Positions 27,814 through 35,042 of a DNA stretch of 35,042 nucleotides are shown here, in pieces (position 1 is the stretch's first letter; each line of letters opens with the position of its first letter). This stretch comes from an uncultured Muribaculaceae bacterium. GTDB taxonomy: Bacteria > Bacteroidota > Bacteroidia > Bacteroidales > Muribaculaceae. Both the position numbers and the translations under genes were made by a program. The stretch covers positions 1 through 35,042 of the forward strand of contig CALUMH010000026.1 of the NCBI GenBank assembly GCA_944321685.1, read 5' to 3'. Below the pieces are notes generated by a model, which was given only the letters and a program-made list of their open reading frames with translations, was not told where the DNA came from and did no database searches.

Positions 27814-28236
27814 TTATTTCTTGTTGGGGTCTTCGCAAAGTTCAACAAGTGCACCACAAGTTGACTTCGGGTGCAGGAATGCGATGTTAAGACCTTCGGC
27901 ACCCTTGCGGGGAGCCTTGTCGATAAGGCGCACACCCTTGCCTTCGGCCTCGGCCAACGCGTTGGCAACACCGTCTTCAACGGCAAATGCTATGTGCTGT
28001 ATGCCGCCGCGACCGCCATTCGATACAATATATTTGGCTATTGCGCTGTCCTCGGCAGTTGCTTCAAGCAATTCGATTTTGGTCTGCCCCACTTTGAAGA
28101 AAGCAGTCTTCACTTTTTGGTCGGCAACTTCTTCGATGGCGAAGCATTTAACTCCCAATACGTTCTCGTAGAAAGGTATGGCTTCTTCAAGGCTTGTTAC
28201 GGCAATACCTACGTGTTCGATATGCGAAATATTCAT
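27814..28236 (-). CDS. mce: Methylmalonyl-CoA epimerase
   Basis: This 140-residue protein of the vicinal-oxygen-chelate fold interconverts (R)- and (S)-methylmalonyl-CoA, linking the mutase product to the decarboxylase. Metal ligands are visible in HVGIAV near the N-terminus, KIELLEA in the middle, IQHIAFAV, and GALVELCED near the end. It heads the operon mce-mmdA-oadG/LTD-mmdC-mmdB, with spacings of 32, 32, 32 and 7 bp, behind a consensus promoter. Confidence 0.96.
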   Translation of the reverse strand: MNISHIEHVGIAVTSLEEAIPFYENVLGVKCFAIEEVADQKVKTAFFKVGQTKIELLEATAEDSAIAKYIVSNGGRGGIQHIAFAVEDGVANALAEAEGKGVRLIDKAPRKGAEGLNIAFLHPKSTCGALVELCEDPNKK

Positions 28237-28283
28237 AAGTTGATATATTTAAATAAGTTAATAAATTTTGTTTATGTTCATGT

Positions 28284-28298
28284 AAGGACATAGTCCTT
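28284..28298. promoter_or_regulatory. Palindrome at the predicted mce transcription start
   Basis: AAGGAC-ATA-GTCCTT (28284-28298) is a perfect 6-bp inverted repeat beginning 2 bp after the -7 box, covering the predicted transcription start. It could be an operator or a 5'-end hairpin in the mRNA. Confidence 0.45.
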
Positions 28299-28299
28299 G

Positions 28300-28330
28300 C
28301 AAATGTACTGCAAAATTGCCAATTACCAAA
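28300..28330 (-). promoter_or_regulatory. Promoter of the mce-mmd operon
   Basis: On the minus strand TTTG (28327-28330), a 19-bp spacer and TACATTTG (28300-28307) match the Bacteroidetes consensus exactly. The leader to the mce ATG is about 57 nt. Confidence 0.85.
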
Positions 28331-28490
28331 AATAAAATGCCGCTAAACCGTTACAAAAAGCATCTATGATTTTACATGCCGGTGCCATAATTTTTACGGT
28401 GCCGTTTTTGTTCCCACGCTGTGGTGTGCAATAAATTCATTAATTTTGCGCCGCCAAACACGGATCTGACAACCACAAAAAACAACAAAA

Positions 28491-29684
28491 ATCAAAACCA
28501 CGACCTACATATTCAATCCCGAACACGACCTTGCGCTCGCTTATGGCACCGAGGGCTACACAGCTCCGCCACGGGCACAGTTGTTGCGCCGCGATTTGCA
28601 GATGTTGCCAGCATGGTATTGCCGTGAAAACGCCGAAATACTGTCGCAAAACATTGCCGATGACACCGGCTGGCTCGAACAAATGGGATTAAATGCCACC
28701 CCGGTTGCCATCAACCGCCTGCAATGCCGCCACAACACATACCGCCCGTGGGGGTGGAACCTTGACTTGCGAGGGCGTCTGCTCAATGCCTGCGTGCCTG
28801 CCGACGACCTGCCGACACGCGAACAAATAATAACATTGCAAGAACTGTCACACCGCCGCACTTCAATCAAAATCCACCGACTTATGGCCGAGGCCATCGG
28901 CACAGTATTGTCGCCAATTCCTGAAGAAGTGTACAGCGTGGACGAAGTGCGCCGCTTCAACGCCGCGTATCCGCAATGCTACATAAAAGCCCCATGGTCG
29001 GGCAGCGGCAAAGGGGTTTACCGCGTACTCGATGCCTGCAACCGCAACTTCGAGACTTGGGCACAAGGCATAATCAACAGGCAAGGCTCGATATTGTGCG
29101 AACAACCTCTCGACAAGGTTATGGACTTTGCCATGGAATTCAAGTGTGATAACGGCACTGCCGAATTTGCCGGATACTCGGTATTTTTCAACGATAGCCA
29201 TTGCTCATATGACAGCGGAGTCGTTGCCCCACGCCATGTGCTTGAAGAGTTTATTGCATCACGATTTGCCCACCCGGAATTATTATCCGACGTGCGCACG
29301 GCTCTTTGCAATATTCTTACGTCACTTGTCGCACCATATTACAACGGTTATCTTGGCATCGACATGATGATATACCGCGACAACGATGGCACATTTCGCA
29401 TTAACCCTTGCGTGGAAATGAACCTGCGCATGACTATGGGCATGGTATCGGTCTTCATTGCCGACCGTCTGCTTGCACCCGACTCAACCGCCACATTCCG
29501 TGTTACATACCACAAGTCGCCCGAAGAAATGTCGGCTACAATAAAACACCTTTCACAAACCTGCCCGCTGAAAACATCGGGCAACAAAATCATATCAGGC
29601 TTCATGCCTCTTACTCCCACTTACGGCGACAGTCGTTTCCTCGCCGGCCTCATCGCCACCGAAACGGGCATCACAAAACCCTGA
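28491..29684 (+). CDS. ATP-grasp-like conserved protein, non-ATG start
   Basis: The frame opens after a TGA at 28467 and reads TYIFNPEHDLALAYG, then LLRRDLQMLPAWYC. From memory this is the conserved N-terminus of Bacteroidetes proteins that begin MKxYIFNPEHDLALA. The central KAPWSGSGKGVYRVLD resembles an ATP-grasp glycine loop, and FRINPCVEMNLRMTMG resembles its Mg-binding Glu/Asn strand, so a ligase or kinase of the ATP-grasp fold is likely; the substrate is unknown. No ATG, GTG or TTG lies before TTG at 28581, which would remove the NPEHD block. ATC at 28491 is the best-placed start (397 aa). A TAATTTTG -7 box lies at 28441-28448. Confidence 0.75.
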   Translation: MKTTTYIFNPEHDLALAYGTEGYTAPPRAQLLRRDLQMLPAWYCRENAEILSQNIADDTGWLEQMGLNATPVAINRLQCRHNTYRPWGWNLDLRGRLLNACVPADDLPTREQIITLQELSHRRTSIKIHRLMAEAIGTVLSPIPEEVYSVDEVRRFNAAYPQCYIKAPWSGSGKGVYRVLDACNRNFETWAQGIINRQGSILCEQPLDKVMDFAMEFKCDNGTAEFAGYSVFFNDSHCSYDSGVVAPRHVLEEFIASRFAHPELLSDVRTALCNILTSLVAPYYNGYLGIDMMIYRDNDGTFRINPCVEMNLRMTMGMVSVFIADRLLAPDSTATFRVTYHKSPEEMSATIKHLSQTCPLKTSGNKIISGFMPLTPTYGDSRFLAGLIATETGITKP

Positions 29685-30087
29685 GCAATTCTGTTAAAAA
29701 CTCATCAAGCCCCACGACTTTCACTTTTGGGAATGGTATCGTTTTAAGTATCTCGAAGTGAGCGTCTTCACTTACTATATAATCAGCATTAGCAATTATC
29801 GCGCAATCTACAAACTTATTGTCATCATAATCACTCTTAACGAGGTTAAACTTGAAATGAGGAGAATAAAACCGCGTATATGGACTGTTTACTATGGCTT
29901 CTACTATATTTTTTGCTACAATTGTATTGGTAACTCTTTCAAGGATTTCTTGATACTCATTCAGTATTTCATTACTTACACACAACAAATAGCCACAACA
30001 CATGAAATTATCCCACACCACACGATACCGACTGCGATGCGAAATTGACTGCACTACACAATTCGTATCTAACACGACATATTTCAT
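29671..30087 (-). CDS. PIN-domain toxin of a toxin-antitoxin pair
   Basis: This 138-residue protein has the PIN nuclease fold: VVLDTNCVVQS with the first acidic residue, an NEILNEYQEILERV helix, then SDYDDNKFVDCAIIANADYI and VSEDAHF supplying the remaining acidic residues. Members of this COG1569-like family cleave RNA when free of antitoxin. Its ATG overlaps the stop of the upstream antitoxin gene (ATGA). Its 3' end overlaps the convergent ATP-grasp-like gene by 14 bp. The module is clearly more AT-rich than its neighbours, suggesting acquisition. Confidence 0.85.
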   Translation of the reverse strand: MKYVVLDTNCVVQSISHRSRYRVVWDNFMCCGYLLCVSNEILNEYQEILERVTNTIVAKNIVEAIVNSPYTRFYSPHFKFNLVKSDYDDNKFVDCAIIANADYIVSEDAHFEILKTIPFPKVKVVGLDEFLTELLRVL

Positions 30088-30308
30088 CTCCTGCTATACG
30101 GTGTCCTCAAATGGCTGTAACGCAACTTCTCCATTTTACTCTCATTGAGGGAGCCATCTTCCCACAATTTGTCGAGTTCTTCGTCGGCCTTGCGCATGAA
30201 ATATTCTGAAATCACTTTTTTTATTTCAAGTAATTCCTCTTCACTGTCAATCCGAGACATCAAATCAAGCATCTCAATCTGAGCCTTGTTAAAAATTGCA
30301 TTTTTCAT
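30084..30308 (-). CDS. Antitoxin of the PIN toxin pair
   Basis: This 74-residue, charged, helical protein has the shape of small PIN-partner antitoxins. A central acidic helix (IDSEEELLEIKKVISEYF) is followed by KADEELDKLWEDGSLNE and a basic tail, TPYSRR. No clear helix-turn-helix or AbrB fold is visible, so the DNA-binding class is undetermined. It directly precedes and overlaps the toxin gene, the usual order. No full consensus promoter was found in the AT-rich 146 bp upstream. Confidence 0.75.
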   Translation of the reverse strand: MKNAIFNKAQIEMLDLMSRIDSEEELLEIKKVISEYFMRKADEELDKLWEDGSLNESKMEKLRYSHLRTPYSRR

Positions 30309-30454
30309 AACATCTCTTTTCTACAAAGTAAAGTTTTTTTTATCTGCACAATATTATTACACTTGTTTTACAATCCAAACGAGCTCTTTAGCTGTATTTT
30401 AACACTCGGCGGAAAACATGGTAACAATATTATTACTAATTTCGCAACCTAATT

Positions 30455-31393
30455 ATGGAACACGACAATCAAAACTTTATTCAGCGGCAGGTGCTGCGGG
30501 CATCATTCGCAAGCATAGCGGGAAACGGGGTGCTGTCGGTGGCTAAATTGGTTGTGGGCTTCATCAGCGGCAGTTTCGCCGTGGTGAGCGACGGCATCGA
30601 CTCGGCTTCGGACGTGGCTATTTCAATCGTAATCGCAATCACGGCCAAGATCATAGGACGCAGCCCCAACACCAAGTATGCATACGGCTATGCCAAAGCC
30701 GAATCAATCGCCACCAAAATTCTCTCGATGGTGATTTTCTTCGCCGGGGCGCAAATGCTGCTTTCGGCCATCGAAAACCTGTTTTCCGACTCTCCTCGCG
30801 AAATGCCCGGCATAATCGCCATATATGTAACCGTGGCCTCAATTATATGCAAACTGCTGCTGTCTCTTTACCAAACGGCGGTAGGACGTAAAACCGGCTC
30901 ATCGATGCTGATTGCCAACGGCATAAATATGCGCAACGACGTGATTATATCGCTGAGCGTGCTGGCAGGGCTGTTCTTCTCTTTCATATTGCATATGCCC
31001 ATACTCGACTGTGTGACAGCTTTGCTTGTGAGTTGCTACATTATACGCTCTTCGTTCAAGATTTTCATGGACTCCAATGTCGAGTTGATGGACGGGGTGA
31101 AAGATACTTCGGTTTACCGTAAGATATTCGATGCCATCGACAAGGTGAAAGGCATTCGCAATCCGCACCGGGTGCGCTCGCGCAGCATCGGCGGCAAATA
31201 CATGATTACACTCGACGTTGAAGCCAACGGCAACATGACCCTCTCACAAGCCCACACGCTTGCCAATCAAATAGAACAAAACATACGCCAAAGCATACCC
31301 GAGGTTTACGACATAGTGGTACACATCGAGCCATTCGGTACCCACCCCGAAGATGTATTTGGAGTAGAAGAAAAAACACATCGAAATAACTGA
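30455..31393 (+). CDS. Cation diffusion facilitator (CDF) transporter
   Basis: This 312-residue protein has six predicted membrane spans and a cytoplasmic C-terminal domain (GIRNPHRVRSRSIGGKYMIT ... VYDIVVHIEP). CDF exporters exchange divalent metals for protons. The metal site is DxxxD in span 2 (D49 and D53, in SDGIDSASD) and NxxxD in span 5 (N158 and D162, in NGINMRND). E. coli FieF/YiiP has His in the latter position. Asn in place of His argues against a standard zinc site and is more like manganese exporters, though this is inference. The MBL-fold gene follows after 7 bp, so the two are probably coupled. Confidence 0.92.
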   Translation: MEHDNQNFIQRQVLRASFASIAGNGVLSVAKLVVGFISGSFAVVSDGIDSASDVAISIVIAITAKIIGRSPNTKYAYGYAKAESIATKILSMVIFFAGAQMLLSAIENLFSDSPREMPGIIAIYVTVASIICKLLLSLYQTAVGRKTGSSMLIANGINMRNDVIISLSVLAGLFFSFILHMPILDCVTALLVSCYIIRSSFKIFMDSNVELMDGVKDTSVYRKIFDAIDKVKGIRNPHRVRSRSIGGKYMITLDVEANGNMTLSQAHTLANQIEQNIRQSIPEVYDIVVHIEPFGTHPEDVFGVEEKTHRNN

Positions 31394-31400
31394 AACCGTG

Positions 31401-32213
31401 ATGAGCGATAACCAAATAATAATGCTTGGCACCGGCCACGCAACAGTAACGCGGTGCTATAACACTTGTTTCGTATTAAAATCGGGGAACGATATGCTCC
31501 TGGCCGATGCAGGCGGCGGCAACGGAATATTATCACAATTGAAAAAAGCACATATCGACTTGGCCGACATCCACGATATGTTTATAACACACGCGCACAC
31601 CGACCACATACTTGGTGCCGTGTGGATAGTGAGAATGGTAATCCAACGAATGAAAAACAACACCTATGACGGCTGCTTCTCGGTTTACGGCCACGATAAG
31701 TCACTTAACGTGCTTGACAGCATATGCCGCTCCACACTGCACGTTAGTTATCAGGCTTATCTCGGCAAGCGTGTGTTTTTCCATGAAGTGAAAGATGCCG
31801 ACATATTTAATGTGGGCGATATGGAGATACAGTGTTTCGATATCAAGTCGGCAAAAGAGAAACAATTCGGCTTCCGCGCAATATTGCCCGATGGGCAAAA
31901 ATTGGTTTGTTTGGGCGACGAACCTTATAACGAAGCAAACCGCCTATATGCCGAAAATGCCGACTGGCTCATGTGCGAGGCGTTTTGCCTGTATGCCGAC
32001 AGGGAAATTTTCAAGCCTTATGAAAAACAGCACAGCACGGCACTCGAAGCAGGCATAATTGCCGACAAACTGAACGCCGGGAACCTGCTGCTATACCACA
32101 CCGAAGACAAAAACTTGCCTGCACGCAAATCGAAGTACACGGCCGAAGCCTCGCAAAACTTCAAGGGCAACATCTATGTTCCCGACGACCTTGATGTAAT
32201 CGACATCGCATAA
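31401..32213 (+). CDS. Metallo-beta-lactamase-fold hydrolase
   Basis: The 270-residue protein has the family signature THAHTDHILG (HxHxDH), an N-terminal MLGTGHATVTRCYNTCF strand pair as in RNase Z-like or phosphodiesterase-like members, LVCLGDEPYNEANR, and a late YHTEDKN histidine. Two metal ions are expected. It could act on a cyclic phosphodiester or a small ester; the sequence does not decide. ATG at 31401 is preferred over the adjacent GTG at 31398. Tight spacing to the CDF gene suggests one transcript and possibly dependence on the exported metal. Confidence 0.88.
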   Translation: MSDNQIIMLGTGHATVTRCYNTCFVLKSGNDMLLADAGGGNGILSQLKKAHIDLADIHDMFITHAHTDHILGAVWIVRMVIQRMKNNTYDGCFSVYGHDKSLNVLDSICRSTLHVSYQAYLGKRVFFHEVKDADIFNVGDMEIQCFDIKSAKEKQFGFRAILPDGQKLVCLGDEPYNEANRLYAENADWLMCEAFCLYADREIFKPYEKQHSTALEAGIIADKLNAGNLLLYHTEDKNLPARKSKYTAEASQNFKGNIYVPDDLDVIDIA

Positions 32214-32389
32214 CTGCCTTGCCCTTTATCTGTATCCGGAACGGTGAACCGCGCAAATGGGTACTCGGCGGCACAGTTGGCAGCAAAGCGCAAATGCAAT
32301 TAATTTATGCACTAACCACGGTCGTCACTGCGCAATATTGCCAAGTGGGCAGATTATTTTTAGCATATACAATTTCAGCCGAATTTTAC

Positions 32390-32397
32390 TAATTTTG
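32390..32397 (+). promoter_or_regulatory. -7 promoter element deciding the mnmE start
   Basis: TAATTTTG at 32390-32397 matches TAnnTTTG. Transcription would start near 32403, after the ATG at 32399 and before the ATG at 32426, which favours the latter. No clear -33 element is seen 19-20 bp upstream. Confidence 0.5.
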
Positions 32398-32425
32398 CAT
32401 GACTAAAAACTCAAATTGGGGAATT

Positions 32426-33844
32426 ATGGAACAAGCAACACAAATTTTCGACGATACCATTTGTGCCATCTCCACACCGCCGGGGCGTGGTGGCATAGCA
32501 GTGGCACGAGTAAGCGGCCGCGATGCAACCTCAATAGTGTCTCGTTGTTGGAAAGGAGCCGACATTGCCTCTATGGCAAGCCATTCCGTCCACTTCGGGA
32601 ACATCATCGACACCACCACTGCCGACGGACAGGTACTCGACGAAGTTGTGTTGACATTGTTCCGTGCACCACGGTCATTCACAGGCGAAGACGTGATAGA
32701 AATTTCATGCCACGGCTCTACGTGGATACAACAACAATTGCTGCAAGTGCTTATCGACTGCGGTTGCCGCATGGCTGCGGCAGGCGAATTCACTCGCCGG
32801 GCATTTGCCAACGGGCGCATCGACCTGTCACAGGCCGAAGCCGTGGCCGACGTTATTGCCTCTTCGTCACGTGCAGCCCACCGCATAGCCATCAGCCAAA
32901 TGCGCGGCGCCTTCAGTCGCCAACTGGGCAAACTGCGCGACAGCCTGCTTGAATTTGTGTCACTGATGGAACTGGAACTCGACTTCAGCGAGGAAGAAGT
33001 GGAATTTGCCGACCGCAGCCACCTCTTGACACTCGCCACAGGTATCCACGACACCATCAATAGCCTTGCATCATCATTTGCCACCGGCAACGCAATCAAA
33101 AACGGCATACCGGTAGCCATCGTGGGTGAAACCAACGCCGGAAAATCAACGCTGCTCAACTTGCTGTTGGGCGACGACCGCGCCATAGTGAGCGACATAC
33201 ACGGCACCACACGCGATGTAATCGAAGACACCATCACCATCGACGGGGTGCTGTACCGTTTCATCGACACCGCAGGCATTCGCGACACAACCGATAGCAT
33301 CGAAACATTAGGAATAGAACGCACCTTCCGCAAACTCGATGATGCAGCCATCGTACTGTGGATTATCGACGGTACCGCTCCGACCAATGACATCGACACG
33401 CTTGCGGCAAAGATATTGCCACGATGCACAGGCAAGTCGCTCATAGCAGTTATTAATAAAAACGACCGTATGGACGATACTCAAAATGCATCGGTAAATT
33501 CGGCACTTGAACAATTACTCCCCCACGATGCCCGCCGCGTGAACATTTCGGCTCGCGACCATGCCAACATTACGGCCTTGCTCGACCTGTTGCGGCAAGC
33601 CGCCTCGCTCCCCGACAACGACCCCGGCGAAGTCATCGTCACCAACGCCCGCCATTACGAAGCCCTTACCCGTGCCGGCCAAGCCATAACACGCGCCATC
33701 GACGGCCTTCGCGACGGCCTCAGCGGCGACTTCGTGAGCCAAGACATCCGCGAATGCACCCACTACCTCAACGAAATCACCGGCGAAATCACCACCACCG
33801 ACATCCTCACCCAAATCTTCTCCCACTTCTGCATCGGTAAGTAA
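32426..33844 (+). CDS. mnmE: tRNA uridine-5-carboxymethylaminomethyl(34) GTPase MnmE
   Basis: MnmE works with MnmG to modify the wobble uridine of several tRNAs. From the ATG at 32426 the protein is 472 residues. It has the N-terminal folate-binding domain (DTICAISTPPGRGGIAVARV), a helical domain with the inserted G domain (GETNAGKSTLLN, TTRDVIEDT, DTAGIRDT, NKND), and the C-terminal FCIGK carrying the catalytic cysteine. A 481-residue version starting at 32399 would lie upstream of the predicted transcript. The gene is GC-rich, and the sequence right after its stop is AT-rich. The 3' end matches the site where SGI1-type islands integrate in enterobacteria. Confidence 0.97.
   Translation: MEQATQIFDDTICAISTPPGRGGIAVARVSGRDATSIVSRCWKGADIASMASHSVHFGNIIDTTTADGQVLDEVVLTLFRAPRSFTGEDVIEISCHGSTWIQQQLLQVLIDCGCRMAAAGEFTRRAFANGRIDLSQAEAVADVIASSSRAAHRIAISQMRGAFSRQLGKLRDSLLEFVSLMELELDFSEEEVEFADRSHLLTLATGIHDTINSLASSFATGNAIKNGIPVAIVGETNAGKSTLLNLLLGDDRAIVSDIHGTTRDVIEDTITIDGVLYRFIDTAGIRDTTDSIETLGIERTFRKLDDAAIVLWIIDGTAPTNDIDTLAAKILPRCTGKSLIAVINKNDRMDDTQNASVNSALEQLLPHDARRVNISARDHANITALLDLLRQAASLPDNDPGEVIVTNARHYEALTRAGQAITRAIDGLRDGLSGDFVSQDIRECTHYLNEITGEITTTDILTQIFSHFCIGK
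33827..33844 (+). other. Candidate attachment core at the mnmE 3' end
   Basis: The last 18 bp of mnmE, TTCTGCATCGGTAAGTAA, correspond in position and largely in sequence to the attachment core used by SGI1-type islands at the end of trmE/mnmE (from memory). Composition drops sharply directly afterwards. A second copy marking the other element end is not in the window. Confidence 0.45.
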
Positions 33845-33889
33845 ATACTTGATTATCAAATAGTTAAATCGATTACAATCGATTAGTAT

Positions 33890-33914
33890 GGCGCTCTTTA
33901 CGGGCGCCTTTTTT
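33890..33914 (+). terminator. Rho-independent terminator after mnmE
   Basis: GGCGC (33890-33894) pairs with GCGCC (33904-33908) across a 9-nt loop and is followed by six T (33909-33914). It would end mnmE transcription 45 bp past the stop codon. Confidence 0.7.
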
Positions 33915-33925
33915 GTTGCTCAAGT

Positions 33926-34058
33926 ATCGTTGATAATCGTTGCTAAGCCTTTTTACGCCATTTTTTGTACCTCCTGTGTACCTCACCACGAAAATCCGAG
34001 GATTATCGTTGGCAAGGTCGTGGAGAACTTTTACGCCATTTTACGGGATTTTACGGAG
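33926..34058 (+). repeat. Phased 7-bp and 10-bp direct repeats (iterons or arm sites)
   Basis: ATCGTTG occurs at 33926, 33936 and 34005, the first two exactly 10 bp apart. The 10-bp unit TTTTACGSSR occurs at 33951-33960 and three times head to tail at 34029-34058 (TTTTACGCCA, TTTTACGGGA, TTTTACGGAG). GTACCTC occurs at 33967 and 33978. Repeats at one helical turn are typical of protein-binding arrays, such as integrase arm sites or excisionase sites. The stretch codes for no gene with a supported start. Confidence 0.6.
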
Positions 34059-34094
34059 TTATACAAAAATATTGGAGAAATAAGGAGAAATAAC

Positions 34095-35000
34095 ATGAGT
34101 AGCAACATTGAAATCAGACGAATCTGTGCGTGGTGCAAGCAAGAATTCATTGCGCATAAAACAACTACAACCTGTTGTTCGCACAGATGTGCAAACCTTC
34201 TGTATAAACAGAAGAAACGTGAGGCTTCTATTAAGGCTAACAACCAAATTGTTGAAAAAGTCATCAAGGAGAAGCCGATTGCAAAAATCAGAGACAAGCC
34301 TATTCTTACTATCACAGAAGCTGCCACATACATTGGAGTAACCCGACCTACTCTTTATGGCTATCTGAAAAGAGGTGAACTAAAAGCCACCCGACTTGGA
34401 TATAAATTTCTATTGAAAAAAGAAGATATTGATAACTTATTCAATAAGTCTATAGAATTTAAGATTCCGGTCAGAGACAAACCTTCCATTAATGATTTCT
34501 ACACCACAGCTGAAGTTAAGGAAAAGTATGGTGTAAAGGATTCCTGGATATTTCATATAGCTAAAGAGCATAATATACCCCGGACATTTAACCGTGGGAA
34601 AACCTATTGGAGCAAAAAGCATATTGATGATTACTTTGCAAAGAAAGCTCCCGATCCCGAAATCAAGGAATGGTACAGCACGCAAGACATACAGGAGAAG
34701 TTCGGCATGACACTAACGGCCATCTATTCTTTCGTATCAAAGAATGCCATTCCTAAAAAGAAAGTCGGCATTATGGTGTATTACTCCAAAAAGCATGTGG
34801 ACATTGCCAAAGGTCTCATAGCTCCAGAAGAGCCCAAATACTACACCATTGCCGAAGCGATGGAGCGATTCAATCTGACACGAGATCAACTCTACCATTA
34901 TGTGAAATACCATAATATTCCCCGTATCAAGGTCGGTAAATATACCAAGATTCTGCGGGCAGAGCTGGACAAGTTCTTTGAGCCTCCAAAGATAGAATGA
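34095..35000 (+). CDS. Zinc-ribbon protein with four tandem excisionase-like HTH modules
   Basis: From the ATG at 34095, preceded by AAGGAG, the protein is 301 residues. A longer frame from 33888 would translate the repeat array and is rejected. The N-terminus has a likely zinc ribbon (C11, C14, C27/C28, C32, in ICAWCKQEF and CCSHRC). Four HTH_17/excisionase-type modules follow at about residues 70-115, 135-182, 192-238 and 248-295. Each has a Y-T-x-x-E-A start, a recognition helix and a wing with a basic GxxYW or VGK turn. Single modules of this kind are integrase partners or excisionases. The gene is much more AT-rich than mnmE. It probably belongs to an integrative element continuing past the window. 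Confidence 0.8.
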   Translation: MSSNIEIRRICAWCKQEFIAHKTTTTCCSHRCANLLYKQKKREASIKANNQIVEKVIKEKPIAKIRDKPILTITEAATYIGVTRPTLYGYLKRGELKATRLGYKFLLKKEDIDNLFNKSIEFKIPVRDKPSINDFYTTAEVKEKYGVKDSWIFHIAKEHNIPRTFNRGKTYWSKKHIDDYFAKKAPDPEIKEWYSTQDIQEKFGMTLTAIYSFVSKNAIPKKKVGIMVYYSKKHVDIAKGLIAPEEPKYYTIAEAMERFNLTRDQLYHYVKYHNIPRIKVGKYTKILRAELDKFFEPPKIE

Positions 35001-35042
35001 GCCGAAAGTTATTTTCCGGTGATAAATACCACCATTAGAACA

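Noticed and set aside
32389..33444. 351-codon minus-strand open frame opposite mnmE
   Set aside because: It is Ser-rich low-complexity translation antisense to a core gene.

Overview
The window looks like a chromosomal segment of a Bacteroidales bacterium, most likely a gut Muribaculaceae-type lineage. The order is fairly secure and the family is a guess. The evidence is a full-length SprA/Sov type IX secretion translocon, a Na+-pumping methylmalonyl-CoA decarboxylase operon with a lamin-tail/OadG fusion, and several promoters matching the Bacteroidetes primary-sigma consensus (TTTG, about 19 bp, TAnnTTTG) instead of sigma-70 boxes.

Left part (1-5184): a tRNA-His gene with its own promoter and terminator; a minus-strand operon of aroA, a small membrane-anchored Cys-rich protein and an ABC-3 metal transporter permease; and, divergently, a plus-strand run of folP (no ATG start), cdaA (c-di-AMP synthase), ruvA and then the 7.4-kb sprA gene. 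Next come a secreted SGNH hydrolase, tRNA-Val with a textbook promoter and terminator, a SIMPL-domain protein, an AraC regulator and a DUF362 ferredoxin-like protein.

Middle part (17.4-23.5 kb) is accessory in character. Two inverted copies of a 172-173-bp MITE-like repeat flank a secreted two-DTG aspartic protease. A YqiA-type hydrolase is broken by one extra G. Three secreted or envelope proteins form a minus-strand operon (predicted outer-membrane protein, zinc-ribbon lipoprotein, ten-repeat SEL1 protein). A small XRE-type regulator and several hairpin or dispersed repeats follow.

Right part: the mce-mmdA-oadG/LTD-mmdC-mmdB operon (23.6-28.2 kb) converts methylmalonyl-CoA to propionyl-CoA while exporting Na+, the last energy-conserving steps of the succinate-propionate route. 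Then follow an ATP-grasp-like gene whose only well-placed start is ATC, an AT-rich PIN toxin-antitoxin pair, a CDF cation exporter coupled to a metallo-beta-lactamase-fold hydrolase, and mnmE.

Composition changes abruptly at the mnmE stop codon. What follows is a set of 10-bp-phased direct repeats and an AT-rich gene for a zinc-ribbon protein with four tandem excisionase-like helix-turn-helix modules. This looks like one end of an integrative element inserted at the mnmE 3' end, a site used by SGI1-type islands elsewhere. It is the best candidate here for something undescribed, but the integrase and the other end lie outside the window.
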